From Lachnospiraceae bacterium (lineage in GTDB: Bacteria > Bacillota_A > Clostridia > Lachnospirales > Lachnospiraceae): DNA of 52,862 nucleotides. The translations under genes were made by a program, and so were the position numbers. Location: positions 1 to 52,862 of the forward strand of contig QXWX01000047.1 of the NCBI GenBank assembly GCA_009911175.1. The letters run 5' to 3'. The notes under the pieces are model-generated. The model ran no database searches. It worked only from the letters and a program-made list of their open reading frames with translations, and was not told where the DNA came from. This document shows positions 33,583 to 42,198 of this stretch, one piece after another (position 1 is the stretch's first letter; the number at the start of each line of letters is the position of its first letter).

Positions 33583-34545
33583 ATGAAAGTACTGGGAATT
33601 TCCTTTGGAAGAAGGAATCAGCGCTGTGATGTGATGGTAAAAGAGGCACTGTTTGCTGCGAAGGCAGCAGGAGCAGAGGTGCGGTTTATCAATACAATCC
33701 GAATGGATATCGGACATTGCCGCGCATGTGATTACTGCAGCCGTCTGCGGGACAAGGGGGAAGTGGAGATCCACTGCTGCATGAAGGATGATTTTTCTGT
33801 TTTGGAGGAGGCGTGCCTGGAAGCGGACGGGATCATCATCGGCGCGCCGGTCTATGCGGTTGGTATCGTAGGGCAGTTTAAGAATTTTGTGGATCGTTTC
33901 GGGCCGTCCCATGACAGGGCAGCGCTTCTGGAAGTAAATAAGAAACGTAAGGAAGAAGGCAAACAGGAGCTGGATCCCAGATATTTTAAAGACCGCTATA
34001 CCGGATTCATTTCCGTAGGAGGCGCGCAGACTCATAACTGGGTATCTCTGGGGCTTCCTATGCTGGATCTGTTCAGCTTTTCCTTCTGCATGAAGTGCGT
34101 GGGTCATGTGGACGCATATGATCAGGGAAGGACAGGGCATCCGCTGCTGGATCCGGCTCTGATGGCAAAGTGCGGGGAGCTTGGAAAGGCTGTGGCAGAG
34201 TCTGTTGGAAAACCATACGAGGAAGTGGATACCTGGGTGGGAGAGGATGGAGTTTGTCCGGTCTGCCATAACCCGCTGCTTAGTATGAACGGGACGCCCC
34301 ACGTGGAGTGCCCGGTCTGCGGGATCTGGGGAGAGCTGTCCGTGGAAGGAGAGAGGGTGAAGGTAGATTGGCCTGAAAAAGAAATTGCGCGGGCGCGCAA
34401 TACGGCCATTGGAATTTATGAGCATTACAACGAGATCCAGAACATGATCAAGGTCTGTGTGCCGAAACTGACAGCCAACAAGGAGACACTGCCGAAGATG
34501 ATGGAAAAATATGAGAACTTTGAGGAGAGCATTGCTGCCATGTAG
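33583..34545 (+). CDS. Flavodoxin-fold reductase with C-terminal zinc ribbon (paralogue)
   Basis: This 320-residue protein starts VLGISFGRRNQRCDVMVKEA (FMN loop) and continues with HCRACDYCSR near residue 50 and IIGAPVYAVG near residue 90. The C-terminal ribbon is CPVCHNP and CPVCGIW. The layout matches the protein at 10104 that heads the electron-transfer operon, although identity looks moderate. Here there is no dedicated Fe-S partner, so either it uses a general donor or it works with proteins of that operon. GGAGG at 33570-33574 sets ATG 33583. It lies between the AraC-GH39 regulator and a sugar symporter, which suggests that the imported compound carries a reducible part such as an aglycone. 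Confidence 0.8.
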   Translation: MKVLGISFGRRNQRCDVMVKEALFAAKAAGAEVRFINTIRMDIGHCRACDYCSRLRDKGEVEIHCCMKDDFSVLEEACLEADGIIIGAPVYAVGIVGQFKNFVDRFGPSHDRAALLEVNKKRKEEGKQELDPRYFKDRYTGFISVGGAQTHNWVSLGLPMLDLFSFSFCMKCVGHVDAYDQGRTGHPLLDPALMAKCGELGKAVAESVGKPYEEVDTWVGEDGVCPVCHNPLLSMNGTPHVECPVCGIWGELSVEGERVKVDWPEKEIARARNTAIGIYEHYNEIQNMIKVCVPKLTANKETLPKMMEKYENFEESIAAM

Positions 34546-34607
34546 CACGGAGGAATGAGAATAAAAATATACCATTACTTGAGAGAAAGTAATGTCAGGA
34601 GGGCGCT

Positions 34608-35990
34608 ATGAATGAAACAAAAATAAACAAATATGGTATGGAACCGCTGACCTTTAAAAATTACTTTGTGTACGGAATGGGGAATTTTGCTTCCCAGTTG
34701 TCCTGGACCATGGTAGGTACATATCTCTCTATTTTCTATACGGATGTATTTGGCCTCGGGGTAGGGGCTGTAGCCATGCTGATGCTGATCGCCAAGGTCT
34801 GGGATGGTATCAATGATCCTATGATGGGAACCATCATGGAACGAACCCATACGAGATGGGGACGTTTCAGACCTTATATATTTGCCGGCGCGCCGCTTTT
34901 GGTCGTATTTACGATCCTGACATTTACGGTTTCGGGATTCGGCGGACCGGCCAAGTTGATCTATGCATATGTGACCTATATCGGATTGGGAATGGCTTAT
35001 ACCATGACCAATGTGCCGTACACAGCGCTCCCGGCCGTTATGACTCATGATCCGAAGGAAGTAAACCGGCTGAATGCCGCACAGATGATGGGCATGACCA
35101 TCGGGCAGATCGTTCTGAACCTGACCGTATTGCCTCTGGTCACCTTCATCGGCGGCGGAGACCAGGCAAATGGATATCAGAAGACGGCGACCCTGCTGGC
35201 AATCGTTGCGCTTCCGATGTTCTGGGCAGTGGCAGTGATGTCGAAAGAAAAGGTGACGGTGGAAAAGAAAGAACAGGGCAAGGTTCTGGACGGCTTGAAA
35301 ATGATCGCAAAGAATAAGAATCTGCTTTGCGCCATGTTCTATTCCTTCTTTAATATGTTCGGTATCTTAGGACGTATTTCGGTGGCTGTATTCTTTTACA
35401 TGCACTGTGTACAGAATTTTGCGCTGATCACGGTATTTATGATGATGCAGATGGCAGTCGGGACGCTGGTGATGCCTTTTGCGCCGAAATTTGTAGAGAA
35501 GTTCGGAAAAAGGAACGGCGCGATCATCTCCATGGTGATTCAGGGAGCCGCATTGCTCCTGCTGTACTTCGGACCGTCCACCAGTATACCGTTCAACTTC
35601 CTGTGCATGATCATCTATGGAACCGGATATATAGCAGGTCCATCCGGAAGCGGTATGATCGTTGACGCGATTGATGACTTTGACGACAAGTATGGCGTCC
35701 GTAATGACGGTATGGCATTTTCCTTTAACGGTACCGCAATCAAGATTGCGACCGCAATCGCCAATTCGGTGTTCCTTCTTGTCATGGGAGCATTTGGATA
35801 TGTGGGCGGAGGAGAGATCACACCCCATGTACAGACCGGGATCAATCTGGCGGCAAACCTGCTTCCCGGAATCGTATTCCTGATCGGGATCATCCCGCTT
35901 GCATTGTATGACCTGGACAAGCCAGGATATATGGAGGCGGTCAGAGAACGCCTGACCACGTGTAACACGGAGAAAAAAGCAGAGAAGTAA
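34608..35990 (+). CDS. GPH-family sugar/glycoside symporter 1
   Basis: This 460-residue membrane protein has 12 hydrophobic segments and the glycoside-pentoside-hexuronide (MelB-like) family motif KVWDGINDPMMGTIMERT in the first loop, followed by RWGRFRPYI. Other family landmarks are YTMTNVPYTALP and GRISVAVFFYMHCV. Transport is usually driven by Na+ or H+. AGGAGGG precedes ATG 34608, with a short ATTACTT/AAGTAAT stem just before. A second copy is at 39038, so two related substrates, or two expression conditions, are likely. Confidence 0.9.
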   Translation: MNETKINKYGMEPLTFKNYFVYGMGNFASQLSWTMVGTYLSIFYTDVFGLGVGAVAMLMLIAKVWDGINDPMMGTIMERTHTRWGRFRPYIFAGAPLLVVFTILTFTVSGFGGPAKLIYAYVTYIGLGMAYTMTNVPYTALPAVMTHDPKEVNRLNAAQMMGMTIGQIVLNLTVLPLVTFIGGGDQANGYQKTATLLAIVALPMFWAVAVMSKEKVTVEKKEQGKVLDGLKMIAKNKNLLCAMFYSFFNMFGILGRISVAVFFYMHCVQNFALITVFMMMQMAVGTLVMPFAPKFVEKFGKRNGAIISMVIQGAALLLLYFGPSTSIPFNFLCMIIYGTGYIAGPSGSGMIVDAIDDFDDKYGVRNDGMAFSFNGTAIKIATAIANSVFLLVMGAFGYVGGGEITPHVQTGINLAANLLPGIVFLIGIIPLALYDLDKPGYMEAVRERLTTCNTEKKAEK

Positions 35991-35993
35991 CTA

Positions 35994-36085
35994 TGACCTC
36001 TTTGCCACACCGGATGTCGTGACGGTATCCACACCGAATCCCGGTTATCCGGAGATGGTGAAGAAGGCAACAAGAAAACTGCTAT
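35994..36085 (+). pseudogene. Fragment of a Gfo/Idh/MocA oxidoreductase gene
   Basis: About 30 codons directly after the symporter stop read YDLFATPDVVTVSTPNPGY and PEMVKKA, nearly the same as the VVMVSTPNPSHPEMVKKA segment of oxidoreductase 2 (26761-26820). The DNA is also close (for example GTATCCACACCGAA and CCGGAGATGGTGAAGAAGGC are shared). Both ends are missing and a stop follows at 36083. It is a remnant of a duplicated or deleted relative of that gene. Confidence 0.75.
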
Positions 36086-36110
36086 GATTTTTGTCATGGC
36101 AGTTTTCTTG
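36071..36110 (+). terminator. Long hairpin after symporter 1
   Basis: CAAGAAAACTGCTATGA (36071-36087) pairs with TCATGGCAGTTTTCTTG (36094-36110), 16 of 17 bases. It overlaps the oxidoreductase fragment and probably ends the symporter transcript, although the T tract after it is poor. Confidence 0.6.
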
Positions 36111-36440
36111 TGTGGAAAAAGATAAAATTTTTCGCCTCAAAAAGCAGCAGGGAGAAAAGCGCAGATATGCTGAAAGATATAAACTAAGAAAATAATATAT
36201 TTTCTGCCCGGCAGAGGGCAGCATATACAGACAGAAAGCAATCGAGTCGACGCAGAAACTGGTTTTGACAATGGGGGAGTGTAAAGTATCGTATAAATAA
36301 ATGATACGGGTATTGCCCGCATTTAAAGTCTGCTTCGCAGTTGGCGGGCAAGCAATCACTTGCTGTGCGAGTGGTTGCATTCAGAAGGCAATCAATTTGC
36401 TACGCAAATTGGTTACAAACAACAGTCAGGAGAACAGGAA
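36111..36440. repeat. Intergenic region with a run of hairpins
   Basis: No gene is supported. Three hairpins follow one another: TTGCCCGC/GCGGGCAA enclosing CTGCTTCGCAG (36313-36351), CAATCACTT/GAGTGGTTG (36352-36377), and CAATTTG-CTACG-CAAATTG (36393-36411). The tight loops and alternation resemble small non-coding structured repeats, like those at 1238, 16346 and 17375. A ribosome site, AGGAGAACAGGAA, precedes the AraC-GH39 start. Confidence 0.55.
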
Positions 36441-38813
36441 ATGAACAAGATACAGATTACATCGGCAGGCGGGGAAGCCTGCCATTCCCACAGAAGCGCA
36501 GAACTGATCTATGTGCTGACAGGACAGGCCAAGATCCATATCCGGGGAGAAGATTTTCAGGCGTTTCCAAAGGATGTGATATTGATCAATCCGGAAGAAC
36601 CGCACGGCTGGAGCGGCCATAAGGGCGCGCTGGTCTGTAAGATATATATGGACTATTATGTGCTGAAAAACGCGCTGAAGCAGGAGCCATTTTTGTTTTT
36701 ATGCAACAGTGTCAGAGAGCCGGAGAAGGATTATGGGAGAATCCGCTACATCCTGGAAACGATTTTGAGCAAATATGCGGAAGCACCGGATGGGTTCTGG
36801 GTGGAAAGCCTGTATTATGCGCTGTGGGAGGGAATCAAAACCCAGTATCTGGCGGCAAGTCCCGGAAAGACCGCGCCGGTGGGTGATAAGATCGGGGAAG
36901 TGATGGACTATATCCAAACGTCTTACGGCCAGCCGTTAAATCTGGCGGAGACAGCGGCGAGATGGTACATGTCGGAATCTGCGTTTTCCAGGTTTTTCAA
37001 ACGGGAGACGGGAACCGGATTTACGGAATATGTGAGAAATCTCCGTCTGGAACAGGCAAAGGAACAGCTTTTGTCCACCAATAAGACCGTCACGGAGATT
37101 GCCTATGACTGCGGATATTCCAATCTGTCCGTATTTAATAAAAATTTCAGGCAGGCATTTTCCTTAAGTCCCAAACAATTCCGGCAGGAAAGAAACACAC
37201 CGGTACAGAAAATGAACGCTTCAGATCTGGATGGGCTGGCGGCCTATTTAAAGGATTCCGCCTCTTATAAGAAAAAGGCAGAGACGAAGGGGAAACGAAT
37301 TTTGATCGATACAAGGAAGGGAAGTCCCTTCGGGGATTCGGCGCTGTACTGCATGAATGCCGGGATGTTTGCCAATCTTCTGGAGGCAAGGGTGCAGAAG
37401 CATGTGGCCATGGTAATACAAAATCTGGGCGTGAAATGCATCCGGCTGTCCAACCCGTTTGATCCGGAGCTGAAAATACGGTCCGGCCACGGGACGGAAC
37501 AGATGAATTTTGAAAAAATGGATACGGTACTGGATTTTTTGCTGGAGCAGGACGCAGTTCCGGTATTTGAGCTTCCGGAGCGGCAGAAAAAGATGATCGT
37601 CAGTATCGGTTCGGATAAAAGGCTGGAGGAGATCAGGACAGATCCGGTTTTTCTGTCCCTGGAGGAGTGGGAGCGTGCCCTGGAAGCGCTGATGAAGCAT
37701 CTGACAGACCGCTATACGGCAAAGGAGGTCGGCAGATGGGGCTTTGAGATCTGGTACGACGTGGAACAGGTGACCGGCGCGGGACAGATTCCGTATTTTC
37801 TTTTATATGAGCGGACGAGGAGCATCATCAAGACTTATGCTCCGGAAGCGAAGATCGGGGGCAGCGGATTGAATACTGAGCTCAGCCGGGACGTGCTAAA
37901 GGAACAGCTCCTCTGGTGGAAGGATCGGGAGGAGCGGCCGGATTTTCTGACATTTATCAGTTATCCATACCAGGTGGAATGGGATGAAAAGAAGGAGACA
38001 GGAAAACAGTACAGCCTTTTGAGCATTGATTCGGATACCCACTTTGTAAAACAGGATATGGAAAATTATTATGCGCTCATGAGAGAGGCAGGCTATCCGG
38101 AAACACCGGTATGGGTATCTGAATGGAATACCTCTCTCTCGGAACGGAATATTTACAATGATAGCTGCGCAAAGGCATGCCATATGCTGACGCAGATGGT
38201 GGATGTCGCAGACAGGATCTGCCGGATGAGCTATTGGGGGATCAGCGACTGTCCCTCTCAGTATTTTGATTCTGCGGCCCCGCTGATCGGCGCCACCGGA
38301 CTGATCACCAGGGACGCTCTGCCGAAGCCGGCCTACTATGCGTTTGAATTTTGGAAGCAGTTGGGCGAGCGGATGCTTGGAAAAGGAGAACACTACATCG
38401 CCACATCCCAGCATGGGGACTCTGTCCAGATCCTGACATTTAACGCGAAGCAGTTCAGCTACGGTTATCAGCTCAAGGACGAGGACCGGCTGGCGCCCGG
38501 CGAGCTGCCGTTCGTATTCCGGAACAGCCATAGGCTGGAGCTGACCTTTGCCCTGGAGGGGATGAAAAACGGAAAGAAAAAAATATGCATTTACCGGGTG
38601 GGGGAAGCCTCCGGCAATGTTCTGGCGGAGTGGAAAAAGCTGGGATACGCCAATGACCTGCTGCGATCGGAGATTGCGTACCTGCAGAAGATCTGCATTC
38701 CACGGATGGAGGTATTGTATCAGGAGGTTACAGGAGGGATACTGGAGCTGGATGTGATGCTGGAGGCCAACGAGATGGCGCTGATCCTGGTTTTCAGCAA
38801 GGATTATCCTTAA
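36441..38813 (+). CDS. AraC regulator fused to a degenerate GH39-like domain (copy 2)
   Basis: This 790-residue protein has the same three parts as the protein at 30998: cupin (HSHRSAELIYVLTGQAKIHI), AraC HTH (AARWYMSESAFSRFFKRETG; YDCGYSNLSVFNKNFRQAF) and a GH39-like barrel. Here the nucleophile position keeps glutamate, E561 in WVSEWNTS, but the acid/base motif is altered: F435-E-I-W-Y-D in place of F-E-x-W-N-E, so D440 stands where the acid/base glutamate should be. Hydrolysis is therefore unlikely and ligand sensing more likely. CAGGAGAACAGGAA precedes ATG 36441. It is followed by the second GPH symporter and the carboxylesterase, its probable regulon. Confidence 0.83.
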   Translation: MNKIQITSAGGEACHSHRSAELIYVLTGQAKIHIRGEDFQAFPKDVILINPEEPHGWSGHKGALVCKIYMDYYVLKNALKQEPFLFLCNSVREPEKDYGRIRYILETILSKYAEAPDGFWVESLYYALWEGIKTQYLAASPGKTAPVGDKIGEVMDYIQTSYGQPLNLAETAARWYMSESAFSRFFKRETGTGFTEYVRNLRLEQAKEQLLSTNKTVTEIAYDCGYSNLSVFNKNFRQAFSLSPKQFRQERNTPVQKMNASDLDGLAAYLKDSASYKKKAETKGKRILIDTRKGSPFGDSALYCMNAGMFANLLEARVQKHVAMVIQNLGVKCIRLSNPFDPELKIRSGHGTEQMNFEKMDTVLDFLLEQDAVPVFELPERQKKMIVSIGSDKRLEEIRTDPVFLSLEEWERALEALMKHLTDRYTAKEVGRWGFEIWYDVEQVTGAGQIPYFLLYERTRSIIKTYAPEAKIGGSGLNTELSRDVLKEQLLWWKDREERPDFLTFISYPYQVEWDEKKETGKQYSLLSIDSDTHFVKQDMENYYALMREAGYPETPVWVSEWNTSLSERNIYNDSCAKACHMLTQMVDVADRICRMSYWGISDCPSQYFDSAAPLIGATGLITRDALPKPAYYAFEFWKQLGERMLGKGEHYIATSQHGDSVQILTFNAKQFSYGYQLKDEDRLAPGELPFVFRNSHRLELTFALEGMKNGKKKICIYRVGEASGNVLAEWKKLGYANDLLRSEIAYLQKICIPRMEVLYQEVTGGILELDVMLEANEMALILVFSKDYP

Positions 38814-39037
38814 AAAGGGAGAAACAAGTCTGTGGAGATGGCCGGAAATCCAGGAAATCAATCAGGAGGAGGAGAAACGGCAAAAATCGACAAATATATA
38901 GATGATTTTTGCGTCTCTGATCTATCCGGACATCAGCATTTTCAAGGAAAGGACATTTTTCAAAGGCTGAGGATTAGTTTTTCGGGAAAAGAAATCTTAA
39001 AATAATAAGAAAACAAAGGAAAAGGAGGATTTCTTTT

Positions 39038-40438
39038 ATGGAAACCGGAAACAGAGTAAAAGAAAATGTCGGACGGATTCAGGTCGGGGCATATGGGATG
39101 GGGAATTTTGCGTGCCAGCTATCCTTTACGATGGTCAACATGTACCTGGCATATTTTTATACCGACGTATTCGGACTGTCTGCGGCGGCGGTGGCAACGC
39201 TTCTGCTCGTGGCGAAGGTATGGGACGGTATCAATGACCCGATGATGGGGGCGCTGATGGATAAGACATATACCCGGGTGGGGGGATATCGTACCTATAT
39301 GATCGCTGGTGCCGTTGCATTGGTGCTCTTTACCATTCTGACGTTCAGCGTGCCTGGATTTGGAGACAGCGGAAAGCTGTTCTACGCCTATGTGACCTAT
39401 ATTGGGCTGGGTATGGCTTATACGGTGATGAATGTGCCGTTTAACGCACTGCCTTCCCGGATGACGGACAACCCGAAGCGGCTGAACCAACTGTTCGCAT
39501 CCAGTATGTGGGCAGGGGGACTTGGAAGTACGGTGCTGGGAATGTGTACCATGCCCTTGATCCTGATGCTTGGAAACGGCGTGCAGGAAGCAGGCTATCA
39601 GAAAACCGCCATAGTCTATGCGGTAGTATCCCTGCCGATGGTTCTTTTGATGGTGCGGCTTTGTAAAGAAAATCCGGACATTGCGAAGGCAAAAGAGATC
39701 ACAGCCGCTAAAGAGGGTGAAAAAGGAACGTCCTTTTTTGGATTTATAAAATCCATTTTTACCAATAAAAACCTGCTGTGCGTCTATGTATACATGTTCT
39801 GCGCAATGTTCAGCCAGATCGGAAGGGCAAGCACCGCTTTCTATTATTATATGTTCTGTGTAGGCAATATGGCCTGGGCATCTGTACTGATGTCCGTAAG
39901 CGGGCTGGTGGGCCTGGTGCTGATCCCCTTTGTCCCGGCGCTGATCGGGAAGTACGGAAAGAAAAAGGTGGTCATTGTATCACAGATCATCCAGATTATC
40001 GGACTGATCATGATGTTTGCAGGCCCATATACCAATATTCCTTATACCATTGCCGCAAATCTGGTCTATGGACTTGGCGGCGGGTACAGTGCATGTGTGG
40101 GCGCTATGATCGTCGATGCACTGGACAATTATGAATACAGAACCGGTGTGCGCAACGACGGAGTGGCATTTGCGTTTAACGGGCTGATGACGAAGATCTC
40201 CGCGGCCATTGCGGGTTCCATCGGGCTGATGGTCATGGCGGCATTCGGGTATACCAACGGCGCAGACCTGACGGAGCGTGCGCTGACCGGGATCAATACA
40301 GGCGTCAATATTGTTCCCCTTGTGGCGGCGGCAGCGGCGATCGTCCCGATGCTGCTTTTTGACCTGAATGAAGAGAAAATGACAGTTATCCGCCAGACGC
40401 TCAAGGAACGCAGGGAGACTATATTAAAGGGGCAGTAG
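39038..40438 (+). CDS. GPH-family sugar/glycoside symporter 2
   Basis: This 466-residue membrane protein has 12 segments and the family motif KVWDGINDPMMGALMDKTYTR. It is clearly paralogous to symporter 1 (shared YGMGNFA start and YVTYIGLGMAYT segment). AAAAGGAGG precedes ATG 39038. The 224-bp gap before it shows no gene and no obvious promoter. It is followed after 91 bases by the carboxylesterase, suggesting that the imported compound is an ester or acylated glycoside. Confidence 0.9.
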   Translation: METGNRVKENVGRIQVGAYGMGNFACQLSFTMVNMYLAYFYTDVFGLSAAAVATLLLVAKVWDGINDPMMGALMDKTYTRVGGYRTYMIAGAVALVLFTILTFSVPGFGDSGKLFYAYVTYIGLGMAYTVMNVPFNALPSRMTDNPKRLNQLFASSMWAGGLGSTVLGMCTMPLILMLGNGVQEAGYQKTAIVYAVVSLPMVLLMVRLCKENPDIAKAKEITAAKEGEKGTSFFGFIKSIFTNKNLLCVYVYMFCAMFSQIGRASTAFYYYMFCVGNMAWASVLMSVSGLVGLVLIPFVPALIGKYGKKKVVIVSQIIQIIGLIMMFAGPYTNIPYTIAANLVYGLGGGYSACVGAMIVDALDNYEYRTGVRNDGVAFAFNGLMTKISAAIAGSIGLMVMAAFGYTNGADLTERALTGINTGVNIVPLVAAAAAIVPMLLFDLNEEKMTVIRQTLKERRETILKGQ

Positions 40439-40529
40439 AGAACGTGCGGAGCCGTGGCTGCAGGCTGCCTGCGGCAGGAAGCTCTGCAAATAAATTCTGA
40501 GAGGAAAAACCTGGAAAGGAATAATCAAT

Positions 40530-41858
40530 ATGAAGCTGGCAACAACGAAATATGGTGTGATAGAAGGCGTGGAGAAAACGGGATATTCCCTGTTTTGCGG
40601 AATCCCATATGCAGAGCCGCCGGTCGGGGAACTCCGCTGGAAGGCGCCCCGGCCCGTAAAACCCTGGGAGGGCGTGTACCGTGCAGACAGGTTTCGTGCC
40701 CGGGGCTGGCAGGAAAATGATACGGAAGGGGAGGTTCCCTTCTGGAAGGAAAAGCTGTTGAAAGAATTTTACGATGATCCCCGGTATACTCCGGAGATGA
40801 GTGAAGATATGCTCTATCTGAATATCTGGACACCCGCAAAGCAGGCCGGAGAAAAACTGCCGGTTGCATTCTGGGTACACGGAGGCGGCTTTGGAAGCGG
40901 CTGGAGCTGGGAAAAGGAATTTGACGGAGAAGCATACTGTGGGCGGGGAGTGATCCTGGTTACCATTGCATACCGTCTTGGAATGTGGGGGAACCTGGTA
41001 CACCCCTGGCTGAACGCAGAGAATGAACATGGCGTATCGGGGAATTACGGTATTCTGGATCAGATAGAAGCGCTGAAATGGGTCTATGACAATATTGAGG
41101 CATTTGGCGGAGATCCGGACAATATTACGGTGTTCGGGCAGTCAGCCGGGGCCATGAGCACACAGTTTCTTGTATCTACGGAATTAACCGGAAACAGGAT
41201 CGCAAAGGCTATCTTCCAGAGCGGCGGGGCACATAACAACGAAGCGCTTGCTGGCTGCGCCTGGGAAAAGAGTATGGAGATCGGCCGGGAATTTGTGGAA
41301 GAGACAAAGGCGGGTTCGCTGGAGGAGCTGCGGGCCATGCCGGCAGACCGGCTGGAACTGCTGGCGGAAGCATACAGCGCCGGGAAGCAGGAGGGAATCC
41401 TGTTCATGCCGGTTGCAGACGGATATGTATTTTCGGAAAATACAACGGATTGCCTGGAGCACGGACATGTAAAGCAGATTCCGTATATGCTGGGCACTAC
41501 GGAAAATGACCTTTTTGTCACGCCCGAAATGCTGGAAAGAGGGGAGAAGACGACGCTTTACAAAGGGTGCGTTGAGTGGAGCCAAAAAACAGAGGAACTC
41601 TGGAACCAGCCTTCCTATGTGTATTACTTTAAGCGGCATTTGCCGGGGGACGACTGGGGTGCGTTCCACTGCGCAGAACTCTGGTATATGTTCGGCACGC
41701 TGGACCGCTGCTGGCGGCCCTTTGAGGAGCAGGACCGGAAGCTGAGCCGGGAGATGCTGGAGTATTGGGTGAACTTTATGAAGACCGGGAAACCGGCGGA
41801 TGCAGAGGAGTGGAGACCCTGTACAAGGGCGGACGCGTTTGTGAAAGTACTGGAATGA
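40530..41858 (+). CDS. Type B carboxylesterase
   Basis: This 442-residue alpha/beta hydrolase has the oxyanion-hole motif WVHGGGFGSGW, the nucleophile elbow VFGQSAGAMS, and a C-terminal histidine in WGAFHCAELWYMFG, all as in the COesterase family. There is no signal peptide, so it acts in the cytoplasm after uptake. It probably removes acetyl, feruloyl or other acyl groups, or opens an ester of the transported substrate. AAAGGA precedes ATG 40530. It is the last gene of the catabolic region; a hairpin follows. Confidence 0.88.
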   Translation: MKLATTKYGVIEGVEKTGYSLFCGIPYAEPPVGELRWKAPRPVKPWEGVYRADRFRARGWQENDTEGEVPFWKEKLLKEFYDDPRYTPEMSEDMLYLNIWTPAKQAGEKLPVAFWVHGGGFGSGWSWEKEFDGEAYCGRGVILVTIAYRLGMWGNLVHPWLNAENEHGVSGNYGILDQIEALKWVYDNIEAFGGDPDNITVFGQSAGAMSTQFLVSTELTGNRIAKAIFQSGGAHNNEALAGCAWEKSMEIGREFVEETKAGSLEELRAMPADRLELLAEAYSAGKQEGILFMPVADGYVFSENTTDCLEHGHVKQIPYMLGTTENDLFVTPEMLERGEKTTLYKGCVEWSQKTEELWNQPSYVYYFKRHLPGDDWGAFHCAELWYMFGTLDRCWRPFEEQDRKLSREMLEYWVNFMKTGKPADAEEWRPCTRADAFVKVLE

Positions 41859-41922
41859 TTCGCGGTGGGAGCCGTTTTTTCCAAAGGGAAATCAGCTTTC
41901 CTGCTGCCGACGCTGAGATAAG

Positions 41923-41964
41923 GAAAAGCCGTTGCTTGGGTTTTTGTCCATGCAACGGCTTTTC
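41923..41964. terminator. Hairpin between convergent genes
   Basis: GAAAAGCCGTTGC (41923-41935) pairs perfectly with GCAACGGCTTTTC (41952-41964). It probably terminates the carboxylesterase transcript. Confidence 0.7.
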
Positions 41965-42198
41965 GGGTGGTTCTGATTTAATTTTTAAGCATACAAATCA
42001 GAGGGTTCATCTGCACGATAAGATTTCCATTCTTCTGTTATTTTCCATATCAAATCCGGTTTCAAAAAAATAAAAATACCGAATACAAAGAATATAATTC
42101 CCCTGCGAATAGACCATAACATATTTATTATACTCCTTTATCAAATATTTCCAAAGCAATCTGAATAATTTCTTCCACTTCATAGTCCAGCTGAACAA
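41965..42198. other. Gap downstream of pglZ, no brxL
   Basis: In complete type 1 BREX operons brxL follows pglZ. No such gene is present here. On the minus strand a short peptide-like run, VQLDYEVEEIIQIALEIF ending DKGV, lies just past the pglZ stop in another frame. It may be the tail of a deleted gene, but it is too short to identify. Confidence 0.4.

Noticed and set aside
42007..42198. Small minus-strand gene directly after pglZ
   Set aside because: It starts with TTG inside the region after the stop, has no ribosome site and no family likeness.
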